In this document: positions 25,275-34,246 of the stretch, piece by piece
Position numbering within the stretch: the stretch's first letter is position 1
Layout of the letters: each line of letters begins with the position of its first letter
DNA from: Colivivens sp964452915
GTDB taxonomy: Bacteria > Bacteroidota > Bacteroidia > Bacteroidales > Bacteroidaceae
Reading direction: 5' to 3'
Length of the DNA stretch: 64,000 bases
Assembly: GCA_964452915.1 (NCBI GenBank)
Contig: CAYVNW010000005.1
Location: 1 to 64,000 of the forward strand
Position numbers and translations under genes: made by a program
Notes under the pieces: generated by a model
Told to the model about the DNA's origin: nothing
Seen by the model: the letters and a program-made list of their open reading frames with translations, nothing else
Database searches by the model: none

Positions 25275-26039
25275 GTGGAAAGACTAAAGGGAATTGTTCT
25301 CAGAACAGTGAAGTACGGCGAAAATGGGCATATAGTAGATATGTTTACAGATGCGCATGGAAGGATGTCGTTTATGATGAAGACTGGAAGCACTGGCAAG
25401 TGCCGGTATTCTGTCGGCGGTCGTGCTGTGGCATCACATTTCATGCCGTTAAGTATGCTTGAGTTCGATTGTAATATTCACGGTCAGCGTCGCCTGCCAC
25501 AACCTCGAAGTGTGACAACATATTATGTTTATCAGTCCTTGTATTCCAATCCCATAAAATCTGCCATTGCTTTATTTGTATCTGAATTCCTTGTCAATGC
25601 TTTACAGGATGGTGCGGCAGATGACTTACTCTATCCTTATTTGGAAGACTCGCTCCGATGGATCGATAGCTGTACGAGCGGTTATACAAACTTTCATCTT
25701 GTGTTGATGATGCGGTTAACCCGTTTTCTCGGTATTTATCCAAATGTAGATGATATATATCGCGATAAGGCTACAGGTGTACAGAAATACAGTTACTTCG
25801 ATATGCTCAACAGTGAATATAGCTACTTGCAACCTGCGCATCCATATTTTCTCCGTCCAGAAGAAGCGCGTGTCTTACCTTATTTATTATATATGGATTT
25901 TGACAATATGCATTTGTATCATCTTTCACGCCAGCAGCGGAGGAGATGCCTTGATGTTATAAACAACTACTACCGACTTCACTTGCCAGGATTTGGTGAG
26001 TTAAAGTCGTTGGATGTCCTGACTGAATTGTTTGATTGA
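25275..26039 (+). CDS. recO: DNA repair protein RecO
   Basis: Recombination mediator that loads RecA with RecR and anneals strands. The 254 residues begin at GTG with the OB-fold start MERLKGIVLRTVKYGENGHIV, then FTDAHGRMSFMMKTG. The helical C-terminal part has NFHLVLMMRLTRFLGIYPN and ends PGFGELKSLDVLTELF, as in Bacteroidetes RecO, which lacks a full zinc-finger Cys set; I see no CxxC pair here. It lies directly upstream of the hydroxyacid dehydrogenase with a 130-base gap and its own promoter. Confidence 0.9.
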   Translation: MERLKGIVLRTVKYGENGHIVDMFTDAHGRMSFMMKTGSTGKCRYSVGGRAVASHFMPLSMLEFDCNIHGQRRLPQPRSVTTYYVYQSLYSNPIKSAIALFVSEFLVNALQDGAADDLLYPYLEDSLRWIDSCTSGYTNFHLVLMMRLTRFLGIYPNVDDIYRDKATGVQKYSYFDMLNSEYSYLQPAHPYFLRPEEARVLPYLLYMDFDNMHLYHLSRQQRRRCLDVINNYYRLHLPGFGELKSLDVLTELFD

Positions 26040-26138
26040 GCCATCGTTTAAGTGTTTAGATGAGTTTCGGACACCTTTTTTATGTTTATAGAGCTTATTT
26101 TTTGTACGATGCCGTTGGATGTTTACCAATTATTTACT

Positions 26139-26146
26139 TATCTTTG
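26139..26146 (+). promoter_or_regulatory. -7 box for the 2-hydroxyacid dehydrogenase
   Basis: TATCTTTG, 23 bases upstream of the ATG at 26170. It lies inside the alternative longer frame starting 26119, ruling that start out. Confidence 0.65.
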
Positions 26147-26169
26147 TAACATTAAAAAATGCATCAACT

Positions 26170-27174
26170 ATGGACAGAATAGTATTTTATGGAGCTAAAT
26201 CGTATGACAGCGAGTCTTTTGATAAAGTAAACGAAGAGTTTGGATTTGAACTTAAGTATTTTAAGGCGCATCCGTCTCTTGATAACATCTCTTTAACGCA
26301 AGGAGCAATTGCCGTTTGCATTTTTGTGAACGATATTCTGACTGCTGACATTATTAGCGCAATGGCTGGATATGGTGTGAAGTTGATTGCGCTGAGATGT
26401 GCGGGGTTTAACAATGTTGACCTTGAGGCAGCGCATAAGTACGGCATAAAAGTAGTGCGTGTACCAGCATATTCACCCCATGCAATTGCGGAATATGCGC
26501 TTGCGCTGATGCTGGCGGCCGACAGGCATATTCTGCGTGCTGTGACACGTACACGCGACGCTAATTTTTCTTTGCAATGGTTATTAGGATTCGATTTATA
26601 TGGTAAGACAATCGGTTTTATTGGAACGGGCCGAATAGCAAAAGTGTTCATACGTATGCTTTCCGGCTTCGGTATGACTATACTTGGATACGACCCGTAT
26701 CCTGATGAGGAGTTTGCACGGGTGAATGGTATGCAGTATGTGACACAAGATGAGCTTTTTCACCGTTCCGACATAATCACCCTCCATTGTCCTCTGAATC
26801 CAGACACCAAGTACATAATCAATGCGGATAGCATAGCGAAAATGAAAGACGGGGTGATGATAGTCAATACAGGAAGGGGACAACTGATCCATACAGACGA
26901 TTTGATAGAAGGTCTCAAATCGAAGAAGGTCGGTTCTGCAGCTCTTGATGTCTACGAGGAAGAAGGAAGTTATTTTTATGAAGACACATCGGATGCGGTT
27001 ATGGAAGACGATACGCTTGCACGTTTGCTGTCATTCAACAACGTACTTGTCACAAGTCATCAAGCTTTCTTTACCCGTGAGGCTCTTCACAATATAGCTA
27101 CTACAACATTGCAAAACGTGAAAGATTATATCAGCGGGAAAGCACTTGTAAATGAAGTGAGAGCAGGCAATTGA
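26170..27174 (+). CDS. D-2-hydroxyacid dehydrogenase (D-lactate dehydrogenase type)
   Basis: NAD-dependent reduction of pyruvate or a related 2-keto acid. The 334 residues show MDRIVFYGAKSYDSESF, substrate-side LIALRCAGFNNVDLEAA with the catalytic Arg, the dinucleotide site IGFIGTGRIAKVFIRML, ILGYDPYPDEE as the NAD-specific Asp, SDIITLHCPLNPDTKYI, VNTGRGQLIHT with Arg, and VTSHQAFFTREAL with the catalytic His. This is the fermentative LdhA group as judged from RCAGFNNVD and the size; other substrates are possible. The start is fixed by the promoter at 26139-26146. Confidence 0.9.
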   Translation: MDRIVFYGAKSYDSESFDKVNEEFGFELKYFKAHPSLDNISLTQGAIAVCIFVNDILTADIISAMAGYGVKLIALRCAGFNNVDLEAAHKYGIKVVRVPAYSPHAIAEYALALMLAADRHILRAVTRTRDANFSLQWLLGFDLYGKTIGFIGTGRIAKVFIRMLSGFGMTILGYDPYPDEEFARVNGMQYVTQDELFHRSDIITLHCPLNPDTKYIINADSIAKMKDGVMIVNTGRGQLIHTDDLIEGLKSKKVGSAALDVYEEEGSYFYEDTSDAVMEDDTLARLLSFNNVLVTSHQAFFTREALHNIATTTLQNVKDYISGKALVNEVRAGN

Positions 27175-27308
27175 TAATGCCTGTCATACCAACACATTTT
27201 GTTATCCCTGCGGTTGCATGAAGATTCCCTTGCTCTGCTTTGGATGACGGTGAAAAGTATGAGACAGTTGCATACGCCATGATATGGCAGTATTTCAAAG
27301 ATCGTTAA

Positions 27309-27881
27309 TCAATAGATTATTAACCCTGCCAATCCTGCCAATATGATCATGAGGATAGGATGTACCTTATAGAAACGGGTCCCAATAAAAGCAGAAAAAA
27401 AGATTATAAGACTGACAATAAACTGAAAGGGACTGCTACTTGGGTCTCCAAAGTTATCCTTAGACATAAGCAGAACTGCAGCTGCGGCTATAAGCCCAAT
27501 GATTGCGGGACGAAGCAACGAAAATATATCAGACATAATCGTTGTCTTCGAGTACTTCAGCATCAATTTGCTTATAGACAGCATCAATAGGAAAGGCAAC
27601 CAAAGTACACTTAAAGACGCAAGGATGGCTCCCACAATTGCAAGCCATTCAGGATACCCTTCATGCAACACAGCTGTGTATCCTGTATACGTGGCACAGT
27701 TTATTCCAATAGGTCCAGGCGTGCTTTGGCTAATCGCTACAATGTCGGTGAATTCAGACGATGTGAGCCAAGCATTTTTTTCAACTACCTCATTATGAAT
27801 GAGCGAAAGCATTGCATAACCACCTCCGAAGTTGAAGATGCCGATCTTTGAAAATACCAAAAACAATCTAAGAAAAATCAT
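27309..27881 (-). CDS. Chromate transporter family protein, half-size subunit (second)
   Basis: One CHR domain, 190 residues, about six membrane segments. The motif IGIFNFGGGYAMLSLIHNEVV and AISQSTPGPIGINCATYTGY are the family signature. Half-size members occur in adjacent pairs that are thought to assemble into a functional antiporter; chromate efflux is known for some, but the natural substrate of most is not. It follows its partner after 5 bases. Confidence 0.9.
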   Translation of the reverse strand: MIFLRLFLVFSKIGIFNFGGGYAMLSLIHNEVVEKNAWLTSSEFTDIVAISQSTPGPIGINCATYTGYTAVLHEGYPEWLAIVGAILASLSVLWLPFLLMLSISKLMLKYSKTTIMSDIFSLLRPAIIGLIAAAAVLLMSKDNFGDPSSSPFQFIVSLIIFFSAFIGTRFYKVHPILMIILAGLAGLIIY

Positions 27882-27886
27882 ATTAA

Positions 27887-28447
27887 TTATTTAATTGTGT
27901 TTGATTCATTATATGCTTTAATACGTCCCCATATAAAGCCAGCCAATCCTGCTACTATTATAATCCAAATGGGTGATACATCGAACAAAGAGATCAACAA
28001 ACAGGCAACAATCGGAATCCAAACATTGTGCCGGTTTATTTTGGCAGTACGCGCCATTGAGAAGCAAGGTGCGGCAATCAGTGCAACCACAGCCGGACGT
28101 ATTCCCATGAATATTTTCTCAACATATATATTGCCTTTGAAAGCTTGAAAAAACATTGCTATTAGCAATATAATTATTATTGACGGCATAGCAACACCCA
28201 GTGTGCCAATGACACCGCCAACAAAACCGTGAGTCTTATTACCAATGTGACTCGCCATGTTAATAGCGAATAATCCAGGTGTACTTTGTGCCACAATCAA
28301 AACGTCCATAAATTCTTCACGCGACAACCATCTATATTTGTCAACGATCTCTTTTTCCATTATCGGCATCATCGCATAGCCACCTCCCAAGGTGAAAGTG
28401 CCTATCTTTGCGAAAGTTATAAACATCTTCAGATAATCATTGTTCAT
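27887..28447 (-). CDS. Chromate transporter family protein, half-size subunit (first)
   Basis: Partner of the gene ending at 27309, 186 residues, with IGTFTLGGGYAMMPIMEKEIV and VAQSTPGLFAINMASHIGN. The pair are similar in sequence but not identical, which is typical of heterodimeric short-chain CHR proteins with opposite membrane topology. Its start overlaps the end of the acyltransferase gene by 11 bases, so it is read from the envelope-gene transcript. Confidence 0.9.
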   Translation of the reverse strand: MNNDYLKMFITFAKIGTFTLGGGYAMMPIMEKEIVDKYRWLSREEFMDVLIVAQSTPGLFAINMASHIGNKTHGFVGGVIGTLGVAMPSIIIILLIAMFFQAFKGNIYVEKIFMGIRPAVVALIAAPCFSMARTAKINRHNVWIPIVACLLISLFDVSPIWIIIVAGLAGFIWGRIKAYNESNTIK

Positions 28448-29369
28448 CGTTATTCCGTTTTTGTCGTTTTAGCCAACGCTCTTTTGTCCGTGTCCAACGC
28501 TTATGTGTCCACAGCCATAATTCAGGACAACGGTGTATATCGGCTTCCAGCATCTGTATATATTTGTCAGTCAATTTATAGTTCTCAAGTTCGTTTGGAT
28601 TTGATGTGATTGGAATAAACCTGCATTTATAATAGCCACGCTTAATCTTCGATACACTGCAATAGCAGACCACCGAATTAAATTTCTTCGCAAGTTCCTC
28701 CGTACCTATAAATACAGCCGACTCATGATTAAGAAAAGGAGTGAAATAATGTATGGCATCCCACCGAGGCTGTTGGTCAGATATCATTCCGCATACAAAC
28801 GGTTCCTTCTCGTTATAGACCTCAATCAGTCGGCGTACGGTTTTTCTCATAGCAATGCATTCACCGCCATACATACTCCGTATATCAAGGAAAAACCTGT
28901 CAAAGACCGCATTTGCCAACGGATGATAAACCTGTGCACATTTAATGCCAAGTGGCGATGCTTTGTAACTTAACGATGCGACCCACTCCCAATTGCCGAA
29001 ATGACCCAAGTAAGCGAACAATATAGGTTGCTCTTTAGAAAAGAGATTCGGAGTATCGTCAAAACCCTCAAATACCATGTGCTGACTCATTTCTTTCTCG
29101 GAAAACGACAATTGCTTTATGACCTCCACAAATAAATCACAGAAATGGTGATAGAACTTACGTTCAATTTGTCTGCGCTCATCTTCAGTCTTCTCAGGGA
29201 AGCTTTCTAATAATTGCTTGCGAACGAGATCACGTCGATAAAACCGGTGCACAAATGGATATATCATATCAGAGAAAATGAAAAGCACTCTTAATGGCAA
29301 CAAAGAGATTGCATACAATAATGTATACAATAGACCATATAATATTTTTTGCTTTTTATTTAGCTCCAT
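28437..29369 (-). CDS. Lipid A biosynthesis-type acyltransferase (LpxL/HtrB family)
   Basis: Membrane-associated acyltransferase that adds a secondary acyl chain to lipid A or a related lipid. The 310 residues begin with a membrane segment (LYTLLYAISLLPLRVLFIF). The acyltransferase box is LGHFGNWEWVASL (the family HxxxxE/D motif); later KTVRRLIEVYNEKEPFVCGMISDQQPRWD and FIGTEELAKKFNSVV fit LpxL-type enzymes, and ELWLWTHKRWTRTKE is the usual C-terminal motif. It overlaps the GT9 gene by 14 bases, which places it in an LPS core or lipid A operon. Confidence 0.9.
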   Translation of the reverse strand: MELNKKQKILYGLLYTLLYAISLLPLRVLFIFSDMIYPFVHRFYRRDLVRKQLLESFPEKTEDERRQIERKFYHHFCDLFVEVIKQLSFSEKEMSQHMVFEGFDDTPNLFSKEQPILFAYLGHFGNWEWVASLSYKASPLGIKCAQVYHPLANAVFDRFFLDIRSMYGGECIAMRKTVRRLIEVYNEKEPFVCGMISDQQPRWDAIHYFTPFLNHESAVFIGTEELAKKFNSVVCYCSVSKIKRGYYKCRFIPITSNPNELENYKLTDKYIQMLEADIHRCPELWLWTHKRWTRTKERWLKRQKRNNDEQ

Positions 29370-30372
29370 ATTCCTGCGCTATTTTCACAATTTGTAACGG
29401 GTCAATATTATTAAGGCATGGATAGCCTCCTATATGGCAAGGTTTATTACCATATATGGAACATGGCCTGCAATCCATCGCTAACTGCACTATTGATTTC
29501 TCAGGTTGCTTCCATGCAACAAAACCGGCTTTGGGATGGGTCGGACCCCATATTGAAATTGTCTGTGTACCCATCAATGCGGCCATATGCATATTACTCG
29601 AATCCATCGAAATCATAATGTTAAGTCGGCTCATCAGTACCAATTCATTTTTCAATCCTCCCATCTTGCCAGCAACCGACACGATTCCATCCCTTTCCCA
29701 TGACGACAATATATCGGCTTCATACTTACCTGCGCCAAACAGATATATATGATTACCATTGTCCGCCAAAGTGTATGCAACCTCCTTCATCTTGTTAAGA
29801 GGGTATACTTTGCCTGGATGAGCTGCGAATGGTGCAATTCCTATACTGAATTGTGATCCGATAATGATATGTTTGCTCATCTCGGAGATTTCAGACTCAG
29901 TGACGTGAATATGATCGAACACATTTTTGAAATCAAGCCCGAGTTTCTCAAAGACTTCATTGTATCGTTTCACCACAGGTTTTAGAGGTTGGTGATCCAG
30001 ACCATGCCCTAAAAGCATCTGTTTTTCCCTGCGACCCTTGTCAATGACTGCGACCTTTTTACCATCCATAAGGAATCTGAACCGCAAGTACTTTGTACGC
30101 AGTACATCATGCAAGTCTGCTACAGCGTCAAAATCATAACTTTTAAGTTCTTTGTACAACTTGCCAAGTCCCGCAATCCCTTTATATTCGTTTAAATCAA
30201 CACCAATTACGTTGACATTAGCAGGCATCCAACCAAAAAAGCATGTCAATCGATTTCGTGTAAGCACCGTGACATTCAAAGCAGAGTGTTGTTTGGCAAG
30301 AGAATATACAACGGGAATAGTCATTGCAACATCGCCCATTGCAGAAAGCCGCATGATTAATAACCGTCTCAA
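29356..30372 (-). CDS. Glycosyltransferase family 9 (heptosyltransferase-like)
   Basis: Probably transfers a heptose or similar sugar to the LPS core. The 338 residues start RLLIMRLSAMGDVAMTIPVVYSL, the GT9 N-terminal motif, and contain GIAPFAAHPGKVYPLNKM, LFGAGKYEADIL, and the nucleotide-sugar site SMDSSNMHMAALMGTQTISIWGPTHP. The C-terminal Cys pairs (DCRPCSIYGNKPC) are common in the Bacteroidetes members. It overlaps DUF4254 upstream by 4 bases (ATGA) and the acyltransferase downstream by 14. Confidence 0.93.
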   Translation of the reverse strand: MRRLLIMRLSAMGDVAMTIPVVYSLAKQHSALNVTVLTRNRLTCFFGWMPANVNVIGVDLNEYKGIAGLGKLYKELKSYDFDAVADLHDVLRTKYLRFRFLMDGKKVAVIDKGRREKQMLLGHGLDHQPLKPVVKRYNEVFEKLGLDFKNVFDHIHVTESEISEMSKHIIIGSQFSIGIAPFAAHPGKVYPLNKMKEVAYTLADNGNHIYLFGAGKYEADILSSWERDGIVSVAGKMGGLKNELVLMSRLNIMISMDSSNMHMAALMGTQTISIWGPTHPKAGFVAWKQPEKSIVQLAMDCRPCSIYGNKPCHIGGYPCLNNIDPLQIVKIAQEYGAK

Positions 30373-30980
30373 AACTTTTTCTTCGTGTAAAAGACAGGAT
30401 TCAAGTTCGGATCATTATACATTTTCATCTGCTTATAGACTTTCATGTATTTTTTACCCGAAGCTATATCATCCAATAATTGATCGATCGCCAAAGATAA
30501 ATCCTTCTGTTGTTCTAAAAGGACATTAAGTTTCTTCTCGCATGTCGCCTTATGTTCCTGAGAGGCATCGCTACGAGTAGCCTGTTCCTGCATATGGTAT
30601 ATTTTCAATGCAAGTATACTCAGCCGGTCGATAGCCCATGCAGGACTTTCTGTGTTGATAGTGGCATTAGGCAGCGGCTTTACATCGGCATATTTAGATA
30701 AAAAATATGAGTCAATCCGCTCGACTAAGTCAGTGCGGTCTTGATTGCTTCGGTCGATACGTCGTTTCAACTCTAATGCGTCTATTGGAGCAATGTGAGG
30801 ATCACGTATAATATCTTCAAGATGCCATTGAACAGTGTCAATCCAATTTTTCAAATATAAATCATACTCAATCGTTCCTGGTTCATATGGATTATTGATG
30901 TCTTGATCAACGTCATCTTTCAGATGATAGTCTTCTATTGCATGTTTGAATATTGGATTACAAATTTCTGTAAATGTCAT
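30369..30980 (-). CDS. DUF4254 protein
   Basis: Helical cytosolic protein of unknown function, 203 residues, seen in Bacteroidetes beside GT9 and LpxL-type genes as here. Recognised by NPYEPGTIEYDLYLKNWIDTV and WHLEDIIRDP, then DALELKRRIDRSNQDRTDLVE and PLPNATINTESPAWAIDRLSI. The frame is open to 31028, but the ATG at 30980 is preferred because a tRNA-Arg gene ends at 31020, only 39 bases upstream. Overlap of 4 bases with GT9 indicates co-translation. A role in LPS assembly is inferred from position only. Confidence 0.88.
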   Translation of the reverse strand: MTFTEICNPIFKHAIEDYHLKDDVDQDINNPYEPGTIEYDLYLKNWIDTVQWHLEDIIRDPHIAPIDALELKRRIDRSNQDRTDLVERIDSYFLSKYADVKPLPNATINTESPAWAIDRLSILALKIYHMQEQATRSDASQEHKATCEKKLNVLLEQQKDLSLAIDQLLDDIASGKKYMKVYKQMKMYNDPNLNPVFYTKKKF

Positions 30981-31019
30981 ACTAAGAATATTTGTTTGTT
31001 TCACTGTAACTTGAACTTG

Positions 31020-31091
31020 TACCTCCACTGAGAATCGAACTCAGATCTAATCTTTAGGAGAGATTTGTTCTATCCATTGAACTATGAAGGC
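31020..31091 (-). tRNA. tRNA-Arg (anticodon CCT)
   Basis: Read on the minus strand: acceptor stem GCCTTCA/TGGAGGT with two wobble pairs, anticodon stem AATCT/AGATT with loop CTCCTAA giving CCT, T arm CTGAG-TTCGATT-CTCAG, discriminator A, CCA not fully encoded. It lies 15 bases after the stop codon of the upstream protein gene and 39 bases before DUF4254, on the same strand as both. Confidence 0.92.
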
Positions 31092-31106
31092 AACATATGT
31101 GCTGTA

Positions 31107-32384
31107 TTATATTAATCTGACGACAGCCTTATTGGTTATTTTCCACCCGTCACCGAATTTCTCGGCTGTACCGAGCTTTTCAGCGAGGATTTCCACAGGA
31201 GAAGCCACTGTGTTTAGTATTTTGCATGCTGGTTTCACCATTTCATCCATGGATACCAGCGCAGAATTGATTGCTTCCGGTGTATTCAAGATCTGGAATG
31301 TAGCAGTCAAGTCATCGTTCGTTTTCAACATATAGAAAGAAGTACCCACCTCAATTTCAGTACTGCCATTAACGAATACGCCGTCAATTGGAACGGGGTA
31401 AAACATAACAGCAGAATAGTTCTTTGGACGAACTGCAGGTTTCTCAACTTGTGGAGTAACGGCCTCAGGTGTATCTTTTTCTTCCTTTACCGGTTCATCG
31501 AATAAAGACTGAGAGTTGCTCTTCTTAGACTCATGAGTCTTAGCAGATGATGGCTCTATTTTTGAGGTTGCAGGTGTTTGGACTGCAGTTTGCTGTGTTT
31601 CCGCACCCTTAATCTGTTTACCTGCTTCCCTTTGTTCTTTCTTTGCGCTTTTAAGATTATCAATTTCAATTTCGACAGCCTTAATACGTTCAATAAGACG
31701 GACACGCTCAGACCTGTATTGCTCCATCGAAACTGTTTCTTCTGCTCGTTTAGTACTTCGTCTTGAACGGATAAATATCAAGGCGCAAACTGAAAGTACA
31801 ATATACAGGCCAAACGAGGTTAAGAGTACCTCCAAAAAGGACATACCACTCGATGAATTCGATGGTTCATCGTTGTTTTCAACGACTGTTTCATTGTTTT
31901 CTGCCGTTTGTTCCGTTTTAGCCTCTTCTACGGTTTTAATTTCGGGGGTTGAAGATGTTTGTTCTGGGGCAGAAGGTTCCTCCGTTTTCTCTTGTTCCTC
32001 GTTTTCTGACGCTTCCTCTTCAGTAACTGTCTGGCTCTTTATTTTATCGACATCAGCCTTGTATTCTTTGTTGGCACCCGACGGCACACTGGCGTCAACA
32101 TCACTTGCTGATGTGGCGTTTATGATTCTTTTCACACGGTTTTGCTCCGTTGTATCCGTAATCTTCTTTAGCACGTCACTGACGAGCTTGTTTTTTTGGA
32201 ACTCACTGAATGATTTGAATTCGGTGACATCCAAGTGCGCTATTTGTTGTCCCTCTGACTTGTTATAGAATGCCTGTTGCAAAGTCCATTTCAAAGCACA
32301 AATTTTCTTTTGCTCAAGCGTCTGTGCATTAACGGAAACTGCAATCATAAGACTACAGCCTATAATCAACATTATTCTTTTCAT
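31107..32384 (-). CDS. Secreted/membrane protein of unknown function with acidic linker and coiled coil
   Basis: Not a family I recognise. The 425 residues start with a signal peptide (IMLIIGCSLMIAVSVNAQ). Residues 20-110 form a helical domain (FSEFQKNKLVSDVLKKITD), then comes a Glu/Thr/Pro-rich linker (about 125-175), one membrane helix (FLEVLLTSFGLYIVLSVCAL, about 180-205), a short coiled coil (RVRLIERIKAVEIEIDNL), another low-complexity linker, and a C-terminal beta-rich domain of about 100 residues (NYSAVMFYPVPIDGVFVNG). The layout suggests a periplasmic sensor linked across the membrane to a cytosolic domain. Start supported by a -7 box at 32423-32430. Confidence 0.8.
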   Translation of the reverse strand: MKRIMLIIGCSLMIAVSVNAQTLEQKKICALKWTLQQAFYNKSEGQQIAHLDVTEFKSFSEFQKNKLVSDVLKKITDTTEQNRVKRIINATSASDVDASVPSGANKEYKADVDKIKSQTVTEEEASENEEQEKTEEPSAPEQTSSTPEIKTVEEAKTEQTAENNETVVENNDEPSNSSSGMSFLEVLLTSFGLYIVLSVCALIFIRSRRSTKRAEETVSMEQYRSERVRLIERIKAVEIEIDNLKSAKKEQREAGKQIKGAETQQTAVQTPATSKIEPSSAKTHESKKSNSQSLFDEPVKEEKDTPEAVTPQVEKPAVRPKNYSAVMFYPVPIDGVFVNGSTEIEVGTSFYMLKTNDDLTATFQILNTPEAINSALVSMDEMVKPACKILNTVASPVEILAEKLGTAEKFGDGWKITNKAVVRLI

Positions 32385-32422
32385 AACATACGTAAATTTA
32401 TACCATGTAACAATTGGTTTTG

Positions 32423-32430
32423 CAAAGATA
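32423..32430 (-). promoter_or_regulatory. -7 box for the 31107-32384 gene
   Basis: TATCTTTG on the minus strand, 38 bases upstream of the ATG. With no clear second promoter before the tRNA-Arg and DUF4254 genes, it may drive all of them. Confidence 0.55.
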
Positions 32431-32516
32431 CCATAAAATATAATACTGGCAAAATGAATTAATCCATTTTAGCATAAAATATAGTCGTGGACCCTCTTTT
32501 CACAGATTATTTTTAC

Positions 32517-32524
32517 TACCTTTG
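32517..32524 (+). promoter_or_regulatory. -7 box for the PH-like protein and dacB
   Basis: TACCTTTG on the plus strand. The first usable ATG after it is 32535 (or 32541), excluding the longer frame beginning at 32487. Confidence 0.65.
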
Positions 32525-32534
32525 TAAAAATATT

Positions 32535-32939
32535 ATGGTAATGATTTCAACAAGGACATTTCAAGCACGTATACAATTAGGTAACTGGGTAATGATTTTT
32601 CTCTTGCTTGTATTGACTATATATTTCATGTGGGAGAAACACGCCATATTCTTTGCTTTGTCTATTCTTCTGCTATTAGTCATTATAGAGAGAAGCATAC
32701 ACACAGAGTACAGGTTGACAAAAGACACGCTTACGATACACAACGGAAGGTTGTCAAAAGACAGGACAATACCGGTAAAAGATATAAAGAGAGTGGAGCG
32801 TCTGAAAAAATTTCGAGTTGGGAAGAAAGCTCTCATCACATATTTAGTCATTGTTTATGGCGACAACAAGACTGTTGGTATAATACCTCAAAGTGAAGAT
32901 GACTTTATTAAACAACTACTGAAGGTCAAAGAGCAATGA
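32535..32939 (+). CDS. Membrane protein with bacterial PH-like domain
   Basis: Small membrane protein, 134 residues from the chosen start. Two hydrophobic segments (WVMIFLLLVLTIYFMW, AIFFALSILLLLVII) are followed by a soluble beta-rich domain (EYRLTKDTLTIHNGRLSKD, IPVKDIKRVERLKKF) that looks like the bacterial PH (bPH/YcxB-like) fold; YRLTKDTLTIHNG is the usual first hairpin. Function unknown. The stop codon overlaps the dacB start (ATGA at 32936-32939), so the two are translationally coupled. Confidence 0.78.
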   Translation: MVMISTRTFQARIQLGNWVMIFLLLVLTIYFMWEKHAIFFALSILLLLVIIERSIHTEYRLTKDTLTIHNGRLSKDRTIPVKDIKRVERLKKFRVGKKALITYLVIVYGDNKTVGIIPQSEDDFIKQLLKVKEQ

Positions 32940-34237
32940 TCACAAATGTACACACACATAAGGAGCAGGTAATGCAGTTGTTGCTATTCCTCGTTCTGAC
33001 ATTTCCATACAGTGCATATGGACAAGCGGACAGCAACCACGAGTTGCAAAACAACGATGCCGATTCTACGTGGAAAGGCTCTATCTGCCGGAGATTGAAG
33101 GCAGTAGTTGATGAAATCGATACAAGTGATTATTTCACTGGTATATGTATTTATGACTTGACTGATGATTCACTGATATATAGTTATAATGCGCAAAAAA
33201 GGTTGCGTCCTGCGTCTACACAGAAACTTCTAACAGCCATTTCCGCTCTCGACATACTCGGTGCCGGTCACAACTACACCACATCCGTTTATTCAACAGG
33301 GACAATAGACCCCGACACACTATTACATGGCAGTGTCCTTAATGGTAATATATATATTATAGGTGACTTCGATCCAAAACTCGATGACTCGCATATCACA
33401 ATGATAGCAACATCCATAAAGGATCTTGGCATCAACAGAATCAATGGGATGTTGGTCGCAGACGTTTCAATGAAAGATTCATTGAAACTCGGTAACGGAT
33501 GGTGTTGGGATGACGAACAGCCATACCTTACTCCATTAGGTCTCGGTGGAAAATCCTATTTATATAATCAAAAACAAGACAGCCGTTTCAGTCCGACCAC
33601 GGAGTTCCTAACCAAACTTATGATGCGTTTGCGTTCCGATAGTATCATGACAAACGGATGTGGAATAGGTGATTACCCTGCAACAAATACCGGCTTCCTG
33701 ATATGCAAGATACAGCATTCCATTGGAGACATACTTATGAGAATGATGAAAGAAAGTGACAACCTGTATGCAGAATCCATGTTTTATCAACTTGCCTCTT
33801 CTTCAAAAAAAAGAATCGGATGGAAAGATTGCGAAGGTGTTATTGAAACAGTAATGAGAAAAGCCGGAATTCAATCGGACGACTTCAGAATAGCTGATGG
33901 TAGCGGATTGTCACTTTACAATTATATCACACCTAAAGCCGAAGTCCTTTTATTGCGGTATGCTTATAGTCATAACAACAGAGTGTTTGTTCCGTTATAT
34001 GAAACATTACCTGTCGCCGGAGTAGACGGAACCCTGAAAGGACGTATGAAGAATGGACATACATTTAATAACGTGCATGCAAAGACCGGGTCGGTCAGTG
34101 GTGTTAGTTCATTGGCCGGCTATCTGACTGCGCCCAATGGGCACTTAATGGCATTCTCCATCATATGCAACGGGGTAAGGAAAATGGCAGATGGCCGTGA
34201 ATTACAGGACCGTATCTGCCATATTCTATGCGAATGA
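32936..34237 (+). CDS. dacB: D-alanyl-D-alanine carboxypeptidase/endopeptidase (PBP4, family S13)
   Basis: Periplasmic peptidoglycan hydrolase that trims or cleaves cross-links. The 433 residues include an N-terminal export signal (LLLFLVLTFPYSAYGQ), the active-site SxxK tetrad in RPASTQKLLTAIS, the SxN motif as ESDNLYAESMFYQL, and KTGS in HAKTGSVSGVSSLAGYL. All three penicillin-binding motifs are intact. Internal insert size is modest compared with the enterobacterial enzyme. It overlaps the upstream membrane protein by 4 bases and ends 9 bases from the convergent thymidine kinase gene. Confidence 0.94.
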   Translation: MITNVHTHKEQVMQLLLFLVLTFPYSAYGQADSNHELQNNDADSTWKGSICRRLKAVVDEIDTSDYFTGICIYDLTDDSLIYSYNAQKRLRPASTQKLLTAISALDILGAGHNYTTSVYSTGTIDPDTLLHGSVLNGNIYIIGDFDPKLDDSHITMIATSIKDLGINRINGMLVADVSMKDSLKLGNGWCWDDEQPYLTPLGLGGKSYLYNQKQDSRFSPTTEFLTKLMMRLRSDSIMTNGCGIGDYPATNTGFLICKIQHSIGDILMRMMKESDNLYAESMFYQLASSSKKRIGWKDCEGVIETVMRKAGIQSDDFRIADGSGLSLYNYITPKAEVLLLRYAYSHNNRVFVPLYETLPVAGVDGTLKGRMKNGHTFNNVHAKTGSVSGVSSLAGYLTAPNGHLMAFSIICNGVRKMADGRELQDRICHILCE

Positions 34238-34246
34238 ATGTATAAA

